From: Tupaia tana
Lineage: Eukaryota; Chordata; Mammalia; Scandentia; Tupaiidae
Assembly (NCBI GenBank): GCA_026018925.1
Contig: JAKSZU010000013.1
Location: 81,307,291 to 81,371,290 of the forward strand
Length of the DNA: 64,000 bases
Direction of reading: 5' to 3'
The notes beneath the pieces are model-generated. The model was not told the DNA's origin and searched no databases. It saw only the letters and a program-made list of their open reading frames with translations. A program made the translations under genes and the position numbers. The number at the start of each line of letters is the position of its first letter. The first letter of the stretch is position 1. Positions 10,823-21,866 of this stretch are shown one piece after another.

Positions 10823-11085
10823 ACCAGCAGGTGTCATGGTGGTTAAGGTGCTGGATCCCACATGGCCAACTCCACAGTTTGAATCCTGAGCCTAGTGGCT
10901 TGAAGAGTACGCTGGAGTGTATGCGCGTGTGCCCTAAGTCCCAAGGGAATAAAGAAGTGGGGACTGTGGTATGGTCATCCGTCCTGGAGGGGTGGTGGTA
11001 GTGATTTCTCTCTTTCTTCACCCGCCGCCCCCCAAGCAAACACACATATCCTAGGGCAAAAACCTAAAAACAAAAACACAAGAAA
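10823..11085 (+). repeat. SINE, type C, antisense in the TMEM245 3' UTR
   Basis: CAGACCAGCAGGTGTCATGG, GTGGTTAAGGTGCTGGATCC, GTGTGCCCTAAGTCCC, GGTCATCCGTCC and CTAGGGCAAAAACC occur in the usual order, followed by an A/C-rich tail. Confidence 0.85.
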
Positions 11086-11409
11086 CAAAAAAACACACAA
11101 GTTTTCATACTACTGTTTATCCCAGGAATGGCCAGGTATTAACTCAGGTTTAGTTTTTTGCAATGTCACTTTATGTAACTAAAAGCACTTTGGAAGAACA
11201 GAATTTGTATAAGTACACTAACTCATTGGATGTACTATTTGTGTCTTATGAATATGTGCTAATTACACCTACAAACTTATCATATATAATTAAGAAGAAC
11301 AAACAAACCTGATTTTTTTTTTAACCCTTTGGATGTGAAATTTTTCAGTTTACTATTACATATAATCTGGCTGAGATTTAAAGTAAGAGATGCCTTCTTC
11401 TGAGTTGTC

Positions 11410-11500
11410 TCCTACACCAGCACCCTGTACGGTCCCCTGCATGGAGCCTAGAGTGTAGCAAACTCTCAATAAATACCTTATGGAATGAATGAATGACCCA
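11410..11500 (+). repeat. L2-like LINE 3' end
   Basis: CTCAATAAATACCTTATGGAATGAATGAATGA matches the characteristic 3' terminus of L2 elements (TCAATAAAT, then GAATGAATG repeats). Confidence 0.7.
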
Positions 11501-11844
11501 ATCACTGCCTAAGAAAAGACTGAGTTACTTAGCAGCCAAATCCAACACCTGGCAAAACAGCAGATGATAATTGTGGAAGAGCTCACAATAAAAATAAGAG
11601 ATCTGCATACAGTCTGAACAAAAAGTCAAAAGACCTCGTGGCAACCTTTCCTAGACGGAGTTTTTCTTAAATGGCATAATACGTTCAAGCTAATTATCAT
11701 TAACTTCCTAGTAAGAACATGTTATTTGTAATTTTAAATGTTTTCTGAAAAGGAACTCTTCAACACTTAGGGACCCCTTTCCCTCAACAATTCCCTTGGG
11801 AGCAGAGGAAAGACTGGATAATTGTTTAAAAACAGTGGAAAGGA

Positions 11845-11985
11845 CAGAACTGCGAGCTGGCTTCTAGTCCCAGCCCTGTCATTAACTGTGGAACAAGTGT
11901 GCATTCATAATAAACGGGTAATAACACCTATTCTACCTCATGGCACTGAGAAAATCATATGATGTTAAAGAAATACTGCCATACA
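11845..11985 (+). repeat. MIR element
   Basis: CTAGTCCCAGCCCTGTCATTAACTGTGG, AACGGGTAATAACACC and CTACCTCATGGCACTGAG follow the MIR body with a partial core deletion. Confidence 0.7.
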
Positions 11986-12019
11986 GAGTTTGCAGACTAT
12001 GTCGTCAGAAAGACCTGAG

Positions 12020-12185
12020 GCCAAATCTTAATAAACTTTAGAACTTTAAGTTGGTTGCTTTTCTGAACCTGAGCTTCCCACTTGGTGTGAAACATCTGTA
12101 AAATAACAGCTATGCAAAATCGGATGGGAAGTGGCTGTGAAATATGCAAAAGGACTCGATACCATGTAAAGCACTATGCTGGTCC
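12020..12185 (+). repeat. Second MIR-like element
   Basis: AGACCTGAGGCCAAATCTT, GCTTTTCTGAACCTGAGCTT, CATCTGTAAAATAACAG and CATGTAAAGCACTATGCTGG fit a diverged MIR placed directly after the first one. Confidence 0.6.
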
Positions 12186-13174
12186 TGTGGTATCTGGGAC
12201 ATTTAAAAAGTTACAATTTAATTCAACAAGCATTCATCCAGAGTCGTGTGCAAGGCACTGTGCTAAGGGACAGGAAAAACAGCACGTAAATATGAAAACC
12301 TGCTGCTGCTAAGTGCTAACTCAGCAGGCAGAGTTCCAAATAATGACACATGGCTACATGTAACGAGTCAGAGTATTGCTACACCTGAGATTTTTCACTT
12401 AAAACATTTGGAAAGAAGAAACTGCAGGATAGCATAAATTCTGTCAGACTGTTGCCATTCATAGCAGCTTAGTAAGTATATTACTCCAATGTGGGCAGCC
12501 AAGTCTTGGAATTCTGACAATTCTGTAATAAGCAATGGGGAGGGTAGGGTGGGGGAGGAGCTCGGTCCTGTGTCTCCCAGACCGCAACATACAACTGAAC
12601 ATCAACCGAGCCACCCCATCCTCGTACTTACATTTGTTTTTTTCTTAAAGAGGAGACATACATTCTGTGAAAAGGGTAGAAGACTTGTTTTTTCCTGCCC
12701 ACCTAACTACATAACTCAAAACTGTAAGCCTTCTTTGTGGAAAAGCAACTGTCACAGAAGAGTTTAAGAACAGATCTCTTAAAGCAGAAGAAAATTATTG
12801 TACACATTTTCAACAGCAGGTAGTTTAGAGTTCTTAAAATAACTTTATAAATAGGTATTATAATACTATAGATAACCAAAGTGAAAAAAATTTCAAGCCA
12901 TGGTACCAGTGTATAAACTGAAACATTTCGAGCCATCTTAGCAGCAGCCAAGTGAACAAACAACATTTCTGAACTCGCGAAGCAGCCCCCTGCAAGTTCT
13001 CTCTTGTCCAGGCATTCTGTGTATAATAAGATCAGGAGGCTTCTGCTTCTTTCCAGGGCTTGCTCCTGTCTAGGCTCTGCTTCTTAGGCGTGGCTGAAAG
13101 GACAGCCGGGCACAACTGCTCTGAACTCACTGTCAAGGGTGAACTTCCTAGCCAAGTCGCGGCAGTGGAAATGG

Positions 13175-13220
13175 TCAGTCTACGGAAGATTTCAGATCTT
13201 CAGAAATGTCACGGAAAGTC
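13175..13220 (-). CDS. TMEM245: TMEM245 last coding exon (C-terminus and stop)
   Basis: The acceptor TTGTAG ends at 13221; the exon then reads G ACT TTC CGT GAC... TGA. The single G completes an Arg codon begun by CG at the end of the 26559-26753 exon. The peptide is TFRDISEDLKSSVD, which is the C-terminus of human TMEM245 as I recall it. This short charged tail follows the last membrane helix. The rest of the exon is the 3' UTR. Phase, stop and tail agree, so the call is firm. Confidence 0.95.
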
Positions 13221-13393
13221 CTACAAGAAGAAAAGACCAAATGTTAGTGCTGCTTTTGAAAAGGGGAGTAAAAAGCATAAAATGAGAGTCAGTAACTACA
13301 TACCAGACAATGGTATTCTGTTTTTAAAATTTTTGAGAGTTTTGATGAAATTATATAATTATTTTTTTCTTAATATTTTCACTGAGTATTCTC

Positions 13394-13643
13394 TTTTTTT
13401 TAGAGAAAATTTTGCTATAGGGTGCATGCACTCACCAGAGAAACAGCAAGATGGAAAGTGAGAAATCACCCCCCCAAGGAGGTACAGACACACCACAATC
13501 CCTTCTCCTCCATTCTTCTCTTGGGATTTTGGGCATGCACACATGTGCCTGGCCTGGGTTTTAAGCCACTGGGTCTAGGACTCGAACCACAGTCAACTTC
13601 GTGGGAGTCCAGTAACATAACCATCACACTACCTGCTGGTCCC
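13394..13643 (-). repeat. Full-length SINE, type A
   Basis: The minus strand begins GGGACCAGCAGGTAGTGTGATGG, carries GGTTCGAGTCCTAGACCC and ends CTATAGCAAAATTTTC. Target duplication TTCACTGAGTATTCT / TTCACGGAGTATTCT. Confidence 0.9.
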
Positions 13644-13699
13644 TTCACGGAGTATTCTTTCAAAGTCTGCGAGTTGTTGCTTACTACTACTATTATTAT

Positions 13700-14225
13700 T
13701 ATTATTTAATTTACCAGAGGGTGCATGTGATCTCCAGAAAAAGAAAAGAGAGGAAAAGTGATAAAGCATTTGCCATGGGGGATGGTCATGCTACAACTGC
13801 TTCTCCATTTCTCCTCTCAGGATTTTGGGCACGTACTTAAGTGCACATGCCCAGCATTTTGTTTTATTTTGTTTTGTTTTAATAGGTTTTTGTCATAGGG
13901 CACATTGCTCACTGGTCACAGAGAGAATCAGAAGGAAGATGAGAAATTACTCCCCAGGGAGGATGGCCGTGCCCACAATCCCTTCTCCTCCAATCTCCTC
14001 CTGGGATTTTTGGGCATGCACACACACATGCCTGAAATGCTTTTCAAGCCACCAGGTCCGAGACTTGAACCACAGTCGTCCATGTGGGAGTCCAGCGCCT
14101 TAACCACCATGCTCCCTGCTGGCACCGTCACTGTGTTTTCTTAAACTGCCAGGTCTAAGATTCAAACCACACAGTTGGCCATGTGGATCTAGATGTGTTA
14201 ACCACCATGCTACCAGCTGGCCTAC
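13700..14225 (-). repeat. Old SINE split by a younger SINE
   Basis: The outer copy has its 3' half at 13700-13860 (ACCAGAGGGTGCATGTGA to GCCCAGCATTTTG) and its tRNA head at about 14140-14225 (AAACTGCCAGGTCTAAGATT to CCAGCTGGCC). The two halves join logically once the middle is removed. Confidence 0.75.
13866..14135 (-). repeat. Nested SINE, A-old type
   Basis: A complete minus-strand element: GTGCCAGCAGGGAGCATGG head, GGTTCAAGTCTCGGACC, the GGCCATCCTCCC block and CTATGACAAAAACC. It sits inside the 13700-14225 copy and is therefore the later insertion. Confidence 0.8.
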
Positions 14226-14235
14226 TTACTTTTTT

Positions 14236-14640
14236 TTTTTAAGTTTATTCCTTTCATTTGAATAAGAGTCAGAGAGAGAGAGAGAAAGACACCCTCCACA
14301 GGGTCCCACACTGTGATCTACTCTCAGATTTCCTAGCCAACCAGAATTAAGTATGCAAGTGGCCAGAATTTACAAGTCAACCAGGGAACTGAACACACAA
14401 CCTTTCCATATGGATCCAGCATCATCTGAGCAGCACTGCACCGTGGAGCTGGCCATTCACACTTTAATACAAGAACTCCAGTGTTTTGCTGGGTCACTGT
14501 CTCACATTCAAAAGACTGTATCCCTGCGCTCCCTTGAAACTACCCATGACTACGTCACCAAGTTTTGGCTAATAAGACGTAAGTGGAAGTGTTGTGCAAC
14601 TTCTGGGCAGTTCCTTAAAAGAGAAGGGCAGCTTGCTTGC
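14236..14640. repeat. Unassigned old repeat-like sequence
   Basis: GA-rich start, then ACTACGTCACCAAGTTTTGG, CTAATAAGACGTAAGTGGAA and TCCTTAAAAGAGAAGGG, the kind of phrases seen in several ancient mammal-wide elements. I cannot name the family. A frame across it continues into the CT repeat and is not a gene. Confidence 0.35.
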
Positions 14641-14643
14641 TTG

Positions 14644-14646
<3 letters not shown>

Positions 14647-14689
<43 letters not shown>

Positions 14690-14780
14690 CTCTCCCTCCC
14701 TCCCTCCTCCTCTCTCTCTCTCTCTTTTTCTCTCCCTCTCTCTCTCCCCCTCCATCTTTGTCCCTCTCTCTCTCTTTTTT
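14647..14780. repeat. Long (CT)n polypyrimidine microsatellite
   Basis: About 130 nt almost purely C and T, with CT, CCTC and CTTT blocks, adjoining the poly-A end of the next SINE. It gives Leu/Ser and Arg/Glu repeat frames on the two strands that are not proteins. Confidence 0.95.
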
Positions 14781-14783
14781 TCT

Positions 14784-15051
14784 TTAATTTGCTTTATGGT
14801 GCATATTCTTAGCAGAAAAGACAGAGACAGAGACAGAGAGAAGTGAGAGAGAGGAGGAAAGTGAGAAAGCACTCGGTGGTGAGGGGTTTGACCACACCAT
14901 AATCCCTTCTCCTCCATTCTCCTCTCAGGATTTTGGGCATGTACATACATGCACCCGGAGTGGTTCTGAAGCCACTGGGGCAGGAACTCAAACCGTACAA
15001 TCAATCATGTCAGATCCAGCCGTCTTAATCACTACACCATTGGCTGGCCCA
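14784..15051 (-). repeat. SINE, type C
   Basis: The minus strand reads TGGGCCAGCCAATGGTGTAGTG, GGCTGGATCTGACATGATTG, GGTTTGAGTTCC, CCTGAGAGGAGAATGGAGG and ends ACCATAAAGCAAATT. Confidence 0.8.
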
Positions 15052-15688
15052 GAAGGGTGATCCTCCACCTTCTTACTGTCTAGAAAATAAATATAATGAT
15101 GTAAAAAAGAAAAAAAAAGAAATCAGGAGACCAAAGATTAAATACTAAGTAGATACGTTTTATTATAAAAGAAGAAAGCTGATCCATCAGAGTTCAAGCT
15201 CTGAGGGATGTGGTTCAGGGCAGGAGAAAAGGGGTAGGTCTTTGTATCAAATGACATTGCACTTCTCCTATTTCTGACCAGCATCCGACAAGCTAAGTGA
15301 ATGTTGCCACCTGGCCGAGAATATCTGGCTGGATGGAGGAGGTTAGCTGTGTAAAGCGTCTACCTCGGGACTGAAGTAGCTAGCTGGCCTTTGCCATACG
15401 ATTTACATGCCTGGGCGGGGGTAACGTCACCTGGTCAGGGTGACATCTATGCGAGCAGCCACGTGGCCAGGTCAGAGTTTATCAATGAATATGTGTCAGG
15501 CACCCATCTTAGACAAGAAGGCCTCGCACCAACGCTGGCAGTCCATCAGAACGGAGATGTGTGTGTGTGCCCAGGACAGTCACACCAGCCCTGCATGGCC
15601 CACCTCTGGATTGCTTTTATCAATTTATTAACAAATCAACTTCTAACTCATCTAGGTCGCTGTTGCTCTGAGTTCTGATGAGAGGCGA

Positions 15689-15719
15689 TTTGTTGTTGTT
15701 GTTGTTGTTGTTGTTGTTA
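15689..15719. repeat. (TTG)n trinucleotide repeat
   Basis: About ten TTG units, likely grown from the A-rich tail of the SINE remnant that follows. Confidence 0.95.
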
Positions 15720-15726
15720 TGTATAG

Positions 15727-15792
15727 CCAAACCTATCTTAAATGATACAGGCATGAAGCCATCTTAGCCACCATGCCATGGCTGGCCCTCCT
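15727..15792 (-). repeat. SINE head remnant
   Basis: The minus strand starts GAGGGCCAGCCATGGCATGG, GTGGCTAAGATGGCTTC; only the tRNA-like head survives next to the (TTG)n tail. Confidence 0.6.
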
Positions 15793-16239
15793 CCTGTCTT
15801 CTTCGTTTTGAGTTCATACAAATATTGAAAAGGGTTAGAGAGGCAGGGCAGAGAGAAACTGTGTTAAAAGGCACAATGTAAGAAGGTACTTCAATGACAA
15901 ATGGAGTTCAGGTAAAATGTTACAGAAAAAAAGATTACATTCAAGGAAAAACTATTACATTCAAGAAAAAAAATGATTATATTCAAGAACACTCAGTTAT
16001 CTCGAGGATGGTACCCTAAATCTCTTGTACCCCTAAAGCATGCCTCTAACTAGAACAGCTCTATTTTCAAAAGAACAGCTTTGAGAAATAGGTAAGCTTC
16101 CTGGCTATGTATTCTGAGGCTTTAAAAGGATTTATGTATGACATGACTAAACCCATCATGTTGAAAATATGCCGACAGCCTAAGAACCGGAGAGAATTTT
16201 GTTTCCTTATTTTTATGTTGTCAAAAAAGTCCCAAACCG

Positions 16240-16502
16240 GGGACCAGCAGTTAGCGTAATGGCTGTGTCACTGGACTCCCACGTAGTTGACCGCGGTTCG
16301 AGTCCCGGACCCGGCGGCTTAAACTCACGCCGGGCGCGTGTGCGTGCGTGCCCAAGATCCCGAGAGGAGAATGGAGGAGAAGGGATTGCGGCGTGGCCAT
16401 CCCCCCTGGGGGGTGATTTCCTGCTTTCTATCTCTCTGTCTCTCTCTGTCTGTCTGGCGAGCGCACGCGCCCTATAGCAAAAACCTCTCCAAAAAAAAAA
16501 AA
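16240..16502 (+). repeat. Young full-length SINE, subfamily A1
   Basis: GGGACCAGCAGTTAGCGTAA head, perfect B box GGTTCGAGTCC, GGCCATCCCCCCTGGGGGG, the diagnostic ATTTCCTGCTTTCTATCTC, and a poly-A of about 18. Perfect target duplication AAAAAAGTCCCAAACCG at 16223-16239 and 16503-16519. It differs from the copy at 30875 at only about four positions, so both are recent. Confidence 0.97.
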
Positions 16503-16769
16503 AAAAAAGTCCCAAACCGAAGATTTACAAATACACATGTTTATATGTATTAATATCAATGAAGTCACGGATTCTCGATTGCAGCACTACTGACATTTGT
16601 GTGCGTGACATTTTAAGATGTTTTAGCAGTACGCCCAGCCCCTAAGCATGAGAGCCGTGACAATCAAAATGTCTCCAGACACGGCCCTCCACCCTCATCA
16701 GATCATTGCTCTAGATATCTAGCAATTTATATATCTATTTTTCACAGTCTTACCTAAATTCATGTTTTT

Positions 16770-17030
16770 TTTTTTTGTTTTTTTTTTTTTTTTTGCTATA
16801 GGGCGCATGCGCTCGCCAGACAGAGAGAGACATAGAGACAGAAAGCGAGAAATCACCCCCCAGGGGGGATGGTCACGCCGCAATCCCTTCTCCTCCATTC
16901 TCCTCTCGGGATCTTGGGCACGCACGCACACGCGCCCGGCGTGAGTTGTAAGCCACTGGGTCCGAGACGCGAACCGCGGTCGACTACGTGGGAGTCCAGC
17001 GACATAGCCATTACGCTAACTGCTGGTTCC
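16770..17030 (-). repeat. Young full-length SINE, subfamily A2
   Basis: The minus strand begins GGGAACCAGCAGTTAGCGTA and has GGTTCGCGTCTCGG in the B-box region. Perfect target duplication CCTAAATTCATGTTTTT at 16753-16769 and 17031-17047. Confidence 0.97.
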
Positions 17031-18384
17031 CCTAAATTCATGTTTTTACATTTGTGTATAAGCAAAGCTGGCTACAAGCTGTCTAAGACAATATGAATTC
17101 CAGAAAGCACTAGAAAATCTTCACAACCAATAACTAAAACATGGCCAATGCAAACAAAGCATTTTCCGACACCCGGCAGGTTTCCTAATTCATCCTTTGA
17201 CATCTTTTCAAATTTCTAAGAGATCTGCAAGTGGGAGTCTGTAACTACTCACTTCCTCTAAATTATGAATGAACATTTCTACTTCAGGGTAAAGATGCAT
17301 GGAATAAGATTAAGACTGTGGCTGGCCTAGTGACTGCTTTCTGTGGACAAGTAAGCTTAGCTGTCATTTTGAAACTCATACCTACTATTCAATTCTGCCT
17401 CTAGGCCAACAAAGGCTTGAAAAGGACTCAGAAGAAAGAAAACAGTAAAACAAGCTTAGGAAACAGTTGTTAAGAGTTTTTCTTCATGTTATCTCTAGAA
17501 GTATAAGGTGTCCTGGTGCTGGTGGTAGGGTGTGAGTGTGTGCATGTAACCCTACTAAAGTAACTACGCTCTTGAACAAACCTCTAATTATCTCCAGCAA
17601 AACCAAATCCATAACCTAGAGCAGAAATGATTTGTTTCTGGTCTATTTATCAGGAGCAGCTCTAACTAATCAGCAAGGCTCATAAAAATAACTTTCTGGA
17701 TTAGGAAGAAACAAAAAGCTACACACTGCATTTGATACTACGTGATTCTAAAGTGTTTCACCTCCTGCCTATCAAAAAACCATTCCAGTATTCTTCCCCA
17801 AGACACAAAGATTATTAGACTCCTAAGAACCACAGTTGCAGAATTTCTCATGGAACAACAAGTGATGCATAAAGATAAACCATGTGATTGGGAGAATAAG
17901 GGACTATTGTTAACGCCTTGTATCTCCTTTGAGAACAATGGGGATTGTGCACTGTGGTCTTTCACTACTCCATGTTCCTTTTAAACTAAATGACTCTGGA
18001 TCTTCTCCTCCCCAAAGTTTGGATGCGATTGTTAGATCATTTACTCCCTATCCCTTGTTCATGTAAATATTCAAATCTTTCCTGATTTAACAACTCAAGA
18101 CTTGTTGACTCCCAGCTTTTGGGAGGTACAGAACAAATTTGGACCCTTAAAAGTGACAAGCTTTAACTGGCTAAGTTAACTAACTTAGTTTGCTCTACAG
18201 AGCTGACTCTGTATTTGCTAACCCCGCTCAGGCCACTGTAACAGGGCGCACAGCGTCCCTACTACACGTATCCCGTCCCTTCCAACAAATGTAGAATGAA
18301 GTTCTCAGGCTGGGGCTTACTGTATGTCCCATCCTCTTGTCACCCTCCACTTATAGTGCAAAAACCTTTTCACTCTGCTTTTGG

Positions 18385-18945
18385 CTTCAATAACCTAACG
18401 GTTTATCTCATTTGCACTGAGCACCTTCTATGTGGTAAAACAGTGATAAACAAGTTAGACACCGTTCCTACCTTCAGCCAGCTGACCCACTAAAGGGAAG
18501 GCAATGAATTAAATCCACGTTCATAAAATGGGTACTATGTTCCAGTATGAGAAGAGCAAGATGCTAAAGGGACACACAGCAAGGACCTCTTACCTAATCT
18601 GAGAGTTTCAGTCATGATTCTCGGTTCTCAGAAGTGTACTGAGCACATATCAAGATACCGAGCCTGGCAAGAAAGGGGTGGCATTCTTTAAATGGGAGAC
18701 AACATCCGCAGAGATGACCATGACTTCGGGAAAGTAAACCAGTGTACTACGGCTGGAAAATAAAGTGCTCCGCAGGCATCGCTGAGAGGAGAGTCTGGAG
18801 CAGTAGACAGGAGGCATGCAAAGTCTGCCAGCTGAGTTAGTTTCAGCCCTGCCTTGAAGGTCATGGGAAGACATTGTGGGAATTTTTAAGCAGTAGAGAA
18901 ACATGTTACTTATGCTTCAGAAAAACCAGAGGCTCCATTATGGGG
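18385..18945 (+). repeat. Ancient interspersed repeat (L2-like), fragments
   Basis: Fragments reading GAGCACCTTCTATGTGG, then ACAAGTTAGACACCGTTCC, and further on GGGAATTTTTAAGCAGTAGAG and AAACATGTTACTTATG recall a common ancient mammalian repeat (the AGCACCTACTATGTGCCAGG / TTTTGAGCAGAGGAGTGACA type). The family name is uncertain. Confidence 0.45.
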
Positions 18946-18970
18946 AAGAGGTTGCAGAAAACAAGACACA

Positions 18971-19193
18971 GGAGTCAGCCAGTGGCGAGGTGGTTAAGGC
19001 ACTTGGATCCCACATGGCCGACTACGTGGCTTGAGCAGACCTGGCATCTTGAAAAATATGCTGGGCACATGGGTTTATGTGCCCAAATCTGAAGAAGACA
19101 ACAATGTTAAAGGGACTGTGGCAGGGCCATCCCCCGGGGGTGCACGCTCTCCACAGTGAACATACACACTCTATGGCCAATTTAAGAAAAAAA
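18971..19193 (+). repeat. SINE, type C
   Basis: GGAGTCAGCCAGTGGCGAGG, GGCACTTGGATCCCACATGG, ACTACGTGGCTTGAG, GGGCCATCCCCCGGGGG and a CTATGGCCAATTTAAG end. Confidence 0.85.
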
Positions 19194-19360
19194 AGAAAAG
19201 AAAAAAAACAGACGCCAGGGAAAAGACTGTTACAGAATTTCAGGCATGGAGTGATACCACCAGGAATTAAGAAGATGAACAATTCGGAAATTTTAAGTAA
19301 CAGAGATTTTAAGTCAACAGAGAGTAAGTTAGACAAACTCTTTTCCAACTCTAGTTTTCT

Positions 19361-19596
19361 TTTTTTTTTTTTTTAAAGAGAGATTTTTGCTATAGGGTAT
19401 GTGCGCTCGCCAGAGGAAAAAAAAAGACAGACAGAAAGCCAGAAATGATCCCCCAGGTGGGATGGCCATGCCACAATCACTTCTCCTCCATTCTCCTCTC
19501 AGGATCTTGGGCACACATGCACGTGTGCCTGGGGTGAGTCTTAAGCCGCTGAGTCTGGGACTCGAATCACGGTCGACTATGTGGGAATCCAGGACG
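19361..19596 (-). repeat. 5'-truncated SINE, type A
   Basis: On the minus strand the copy starts inside the tRNA head, just upstream of the B box (about 40 nt with the A box missing), and runs through to CTATAGCAAAAATC and poly-A. Target duplication AACTCTAGTTTTCT / AACTCCAGTTTTCT shows the truncation arose at insertion. Confidence 0.9.
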
Positions 19597-20250
19597 AACT
19601 CCAGTTTTCTGTCTTCTCTTGGCCTCCCATGTGGTCCCAGCCTACTGAGCATCGTGTCCTGGCAGCTTACACCAACATGGCTGGAGCCCCAACTGGAATT
19701 CTAAGGTCCACAGGAGTGGACGTGTTTACAGAGAACACCTTCATACACTGTGTTGTAATAATAAGGAAAAAAAATAATTTTTTTGCACTATAAAGTATGC
19801 TGTGTGACATCACAGTTTAATTAGTAAATAACTTCTTTTGTTACCGAGTACTCACTGTTGATTGAACTTGGAATATTTAGTTATTAAAGACAGCCACAGC
19901 CAAGATAACTCTTAGAAAAGCAGCCATGAGTTATTAGTAATTTTTTCCCTTGAGAAGAATTATTAATGCATTCCCCAAAGGACCATGTCCCAGTCGCCAC
20001 CTCTTACCGAGGTGTGAGTGGGTAAAGGAAAGTGACACTGCGGAGGAAGAACACTCCTGGAGGAGTTCCGAGGGTACGCTCCTTCTACCTTTTACAAGGT
20101 TTTTGTTTTTTTGAGCTTTAATATTCAAAGATCATTCCGTTTTTGGTAGGAGTGATATAAGTCCATCAAACCACGTCTGATTACTCTGTCCAAAACCAGG
20201 AAGTACTCGAAGAGGCGTGATTACAGTAGCGTTTTTGCCCTTCCATGCAA

Positions 20251-20480
20251 ATGGCACCAGAGGCCCAGCCTGACGGCATCGTTGGTAGCAAATCGAATTG
20301 TGGTACTGGAAGCCACGTGACTGATTGTGGGTTCGGATCCCAGGCTGGTGTGAGGATATGCCAGGCACACAAATGTGTGCCCAGGATCCTAACTGGCTGG
20401 AGGGCTGGGGACAGGGGATTATGGCATGATGGGACCCTCTTGAGTGTGTCCCTCTCTCACAAAATGAACAAACTAAAGAG
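20251..20480 (+). repeat. SINE-like element, type E
   Basis: tRNA-like GCCTGACGGCATCGTTGGTA, GGGTTCGGATCCCAGG B-box region, CACAAATGTGTGCCCAGGAT, and a TCCCTCTCTCACAAAATGAA end followed by a GA-rich tail. Confidence 0.65.
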
Positions 20481-20750
20481 AGAGAGGGAGGGAGAACAGA
20501 GGAAGGAAAAGATGATTGAATTAAGGCCAAAATATTGTTGGAAGCCCAAAACTATTCCATATCCACCTCATTTACCACCATCAAAATTCCTCATTTACCA
20601 GTCAACAGTGAAAGGCAGAGAGAGAGGGTCCTCCTTCCCGTAATCTCTCCTTAGGTAGCTAGTTGTTCATCTGTCTGAAGATAGTAGGACACAGACATAG
20701 TCTTGTCAGTCTGTCTTTTCAGCCACGGCTGCCTGTATCTGCAATTACGA

Positions 20751-20965
20751 GGTATGCCTAGGCCATGGTGGTACAGCAGGGAGGCAGTCCCCCACAATGC
20801 TGAGGCCGTGTAGGAGGGTCCCAGGTTTGCGTCCTGAAGTCTCCCTCTGCACACGCACATGTGTGTCCAGGGTGGGGGTAGGATCATGGGAGGATGGGAT
20901 GGAGGCCTTCTTGGAGGTGACTATCTTTCTCTTTCTCTGTCTCCCTCTCTCAAGAAAGAAATAGA
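20751..20965 (+). repeat. SINE-like element, type E
   Basis: GGCCATGGTGGTACAGCAGG, GAGGGTCCCAGGTTTGCGTC, CACATGTGTGTCCAGG, CTTCTTGGAGGTGACTA and CTCCCTCTCTCAAGAAAG, an older relative with an A-rich tail at 20965-21010. Confidence 0.6.
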
Positions 20966-21159
20966 CGAATAGACTTAAACAAACAAAAAAAAAAGTTTAT
21001 AATAAAAGAAAAAGTATGTCCCACTAACTAAATGCAACCATCCACTCTCTATTGTCACACCGTAACAACATAAGACTTCCTAAAATAAACCATGGTCCTT
21101 CCGAGCTCCTAACACCTCCATAGATACTATTTCCTCACGGCCCATTCATTGCCTCAGCC

Positions 21160-21862
21160 AGGAAGTGAGCACATTGCAAGTATAAACCATCATTGACAGA
21201 TGTTGCGGATACACCAGTAAAGAAAATAGACAAGGCCCCTGCGGTAACAGCACTACACTCAAGTGGGAGGAAAGAAGACAAATAATCAAGTGAATGAATG
21301 AAAACTGTACTACAAAGGGAGAGTACAAGGTGTGATCTACAGAAGCAATAAACTAGCAAGAAGAACGTAACCTAATCTTGGGGGTAGAGACAGCAGTTCT
21401 GACATTTGAGTTGAGATCTGCAGAATGATTAGGTGTTAGTGAAGAAAGAAGGGTGGGGGGTCTGTATGGGTATAGAAAGTAGAATGCATCAAGGCCCACC
21501 ATTATGAGGTCCTGACAGGAAGCCAGTCTGGCTGCGGTGCAGACAGCAGTGGGAGAAATGCTGCAGGGTTAGTGAGGCTGGCACAGGCCAGATCAACCAG
21601 CCTCTGCAAGCTACATGGAGGATTTTGATCGCTCTCCTAAAACCAATGAGAAGCTATTTTGGGGAAGAGAGTATTGTGAGCAGCGGTGCCTGCATTTTAT
21701 AAAGCCCACCTTGGCTGTAGTATAGACAATGAACTGAAGAACAAGAGCAAAGGTTGAAAAGCAAGCCGAGGCCACGATGACTGCAGCTTCCCATGAGAAA
21801 TGTCAAGAACTTGGCTGAACTCAGAAAAGGGGGAGGCACTGGAGATTAAAAGGTGAAGGCGG
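21160..21862 (+). repeat. Ancient interspersed repeat (L2-like family)
   Basis: Ordered phrases ACAAGGCCCCTGCGGTAACA, AGACAAATAATCAAGTGAAT, TGACATTTGAGTTGAGATCT, AGGAAGCCAGTCTGGCTGC and AATGAGAAGCTATTTTGGGG correspond to the long ancient repeat also glimpsed at 18385-18945. I cannot fix the family name. Confidence 0.5.
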
Positions 21863-21866
21863 GCCC

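Larger units (their letters stand above)
7090..13174 (-). other. TMEM245: TMEM245 3' untranslated region
   Basis: Running from the TGA stop at 13177-13175 toward lower coordinates, no further splice-worthy coding sequence occurs, and the next gene signal is the CTNNAL1 island. The 3' UTR is therefore inferred to fill this stretch, about 6 kb including four SINEs, three MIR or L2 remnants and two dinucleotide tracts. The end is set by the candidate AATAAA at 7113-7108. A shorter 3' UTR using an internal signal is possible. Confidence 0.6.

Noticed and set aside
13060..13461. Plus-strand 133-codon frame overlapping the last TMEM245 exon
   Set aside because: It is the antisense shadow of the real exon and 3' UTR and runs on into a SINE.
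14353..14812. Frames of 72-144 codons with long Ser/Leu repeats
   Set aside because: They are translations of the (CT)n microsatellite and a neighbouring repeat.
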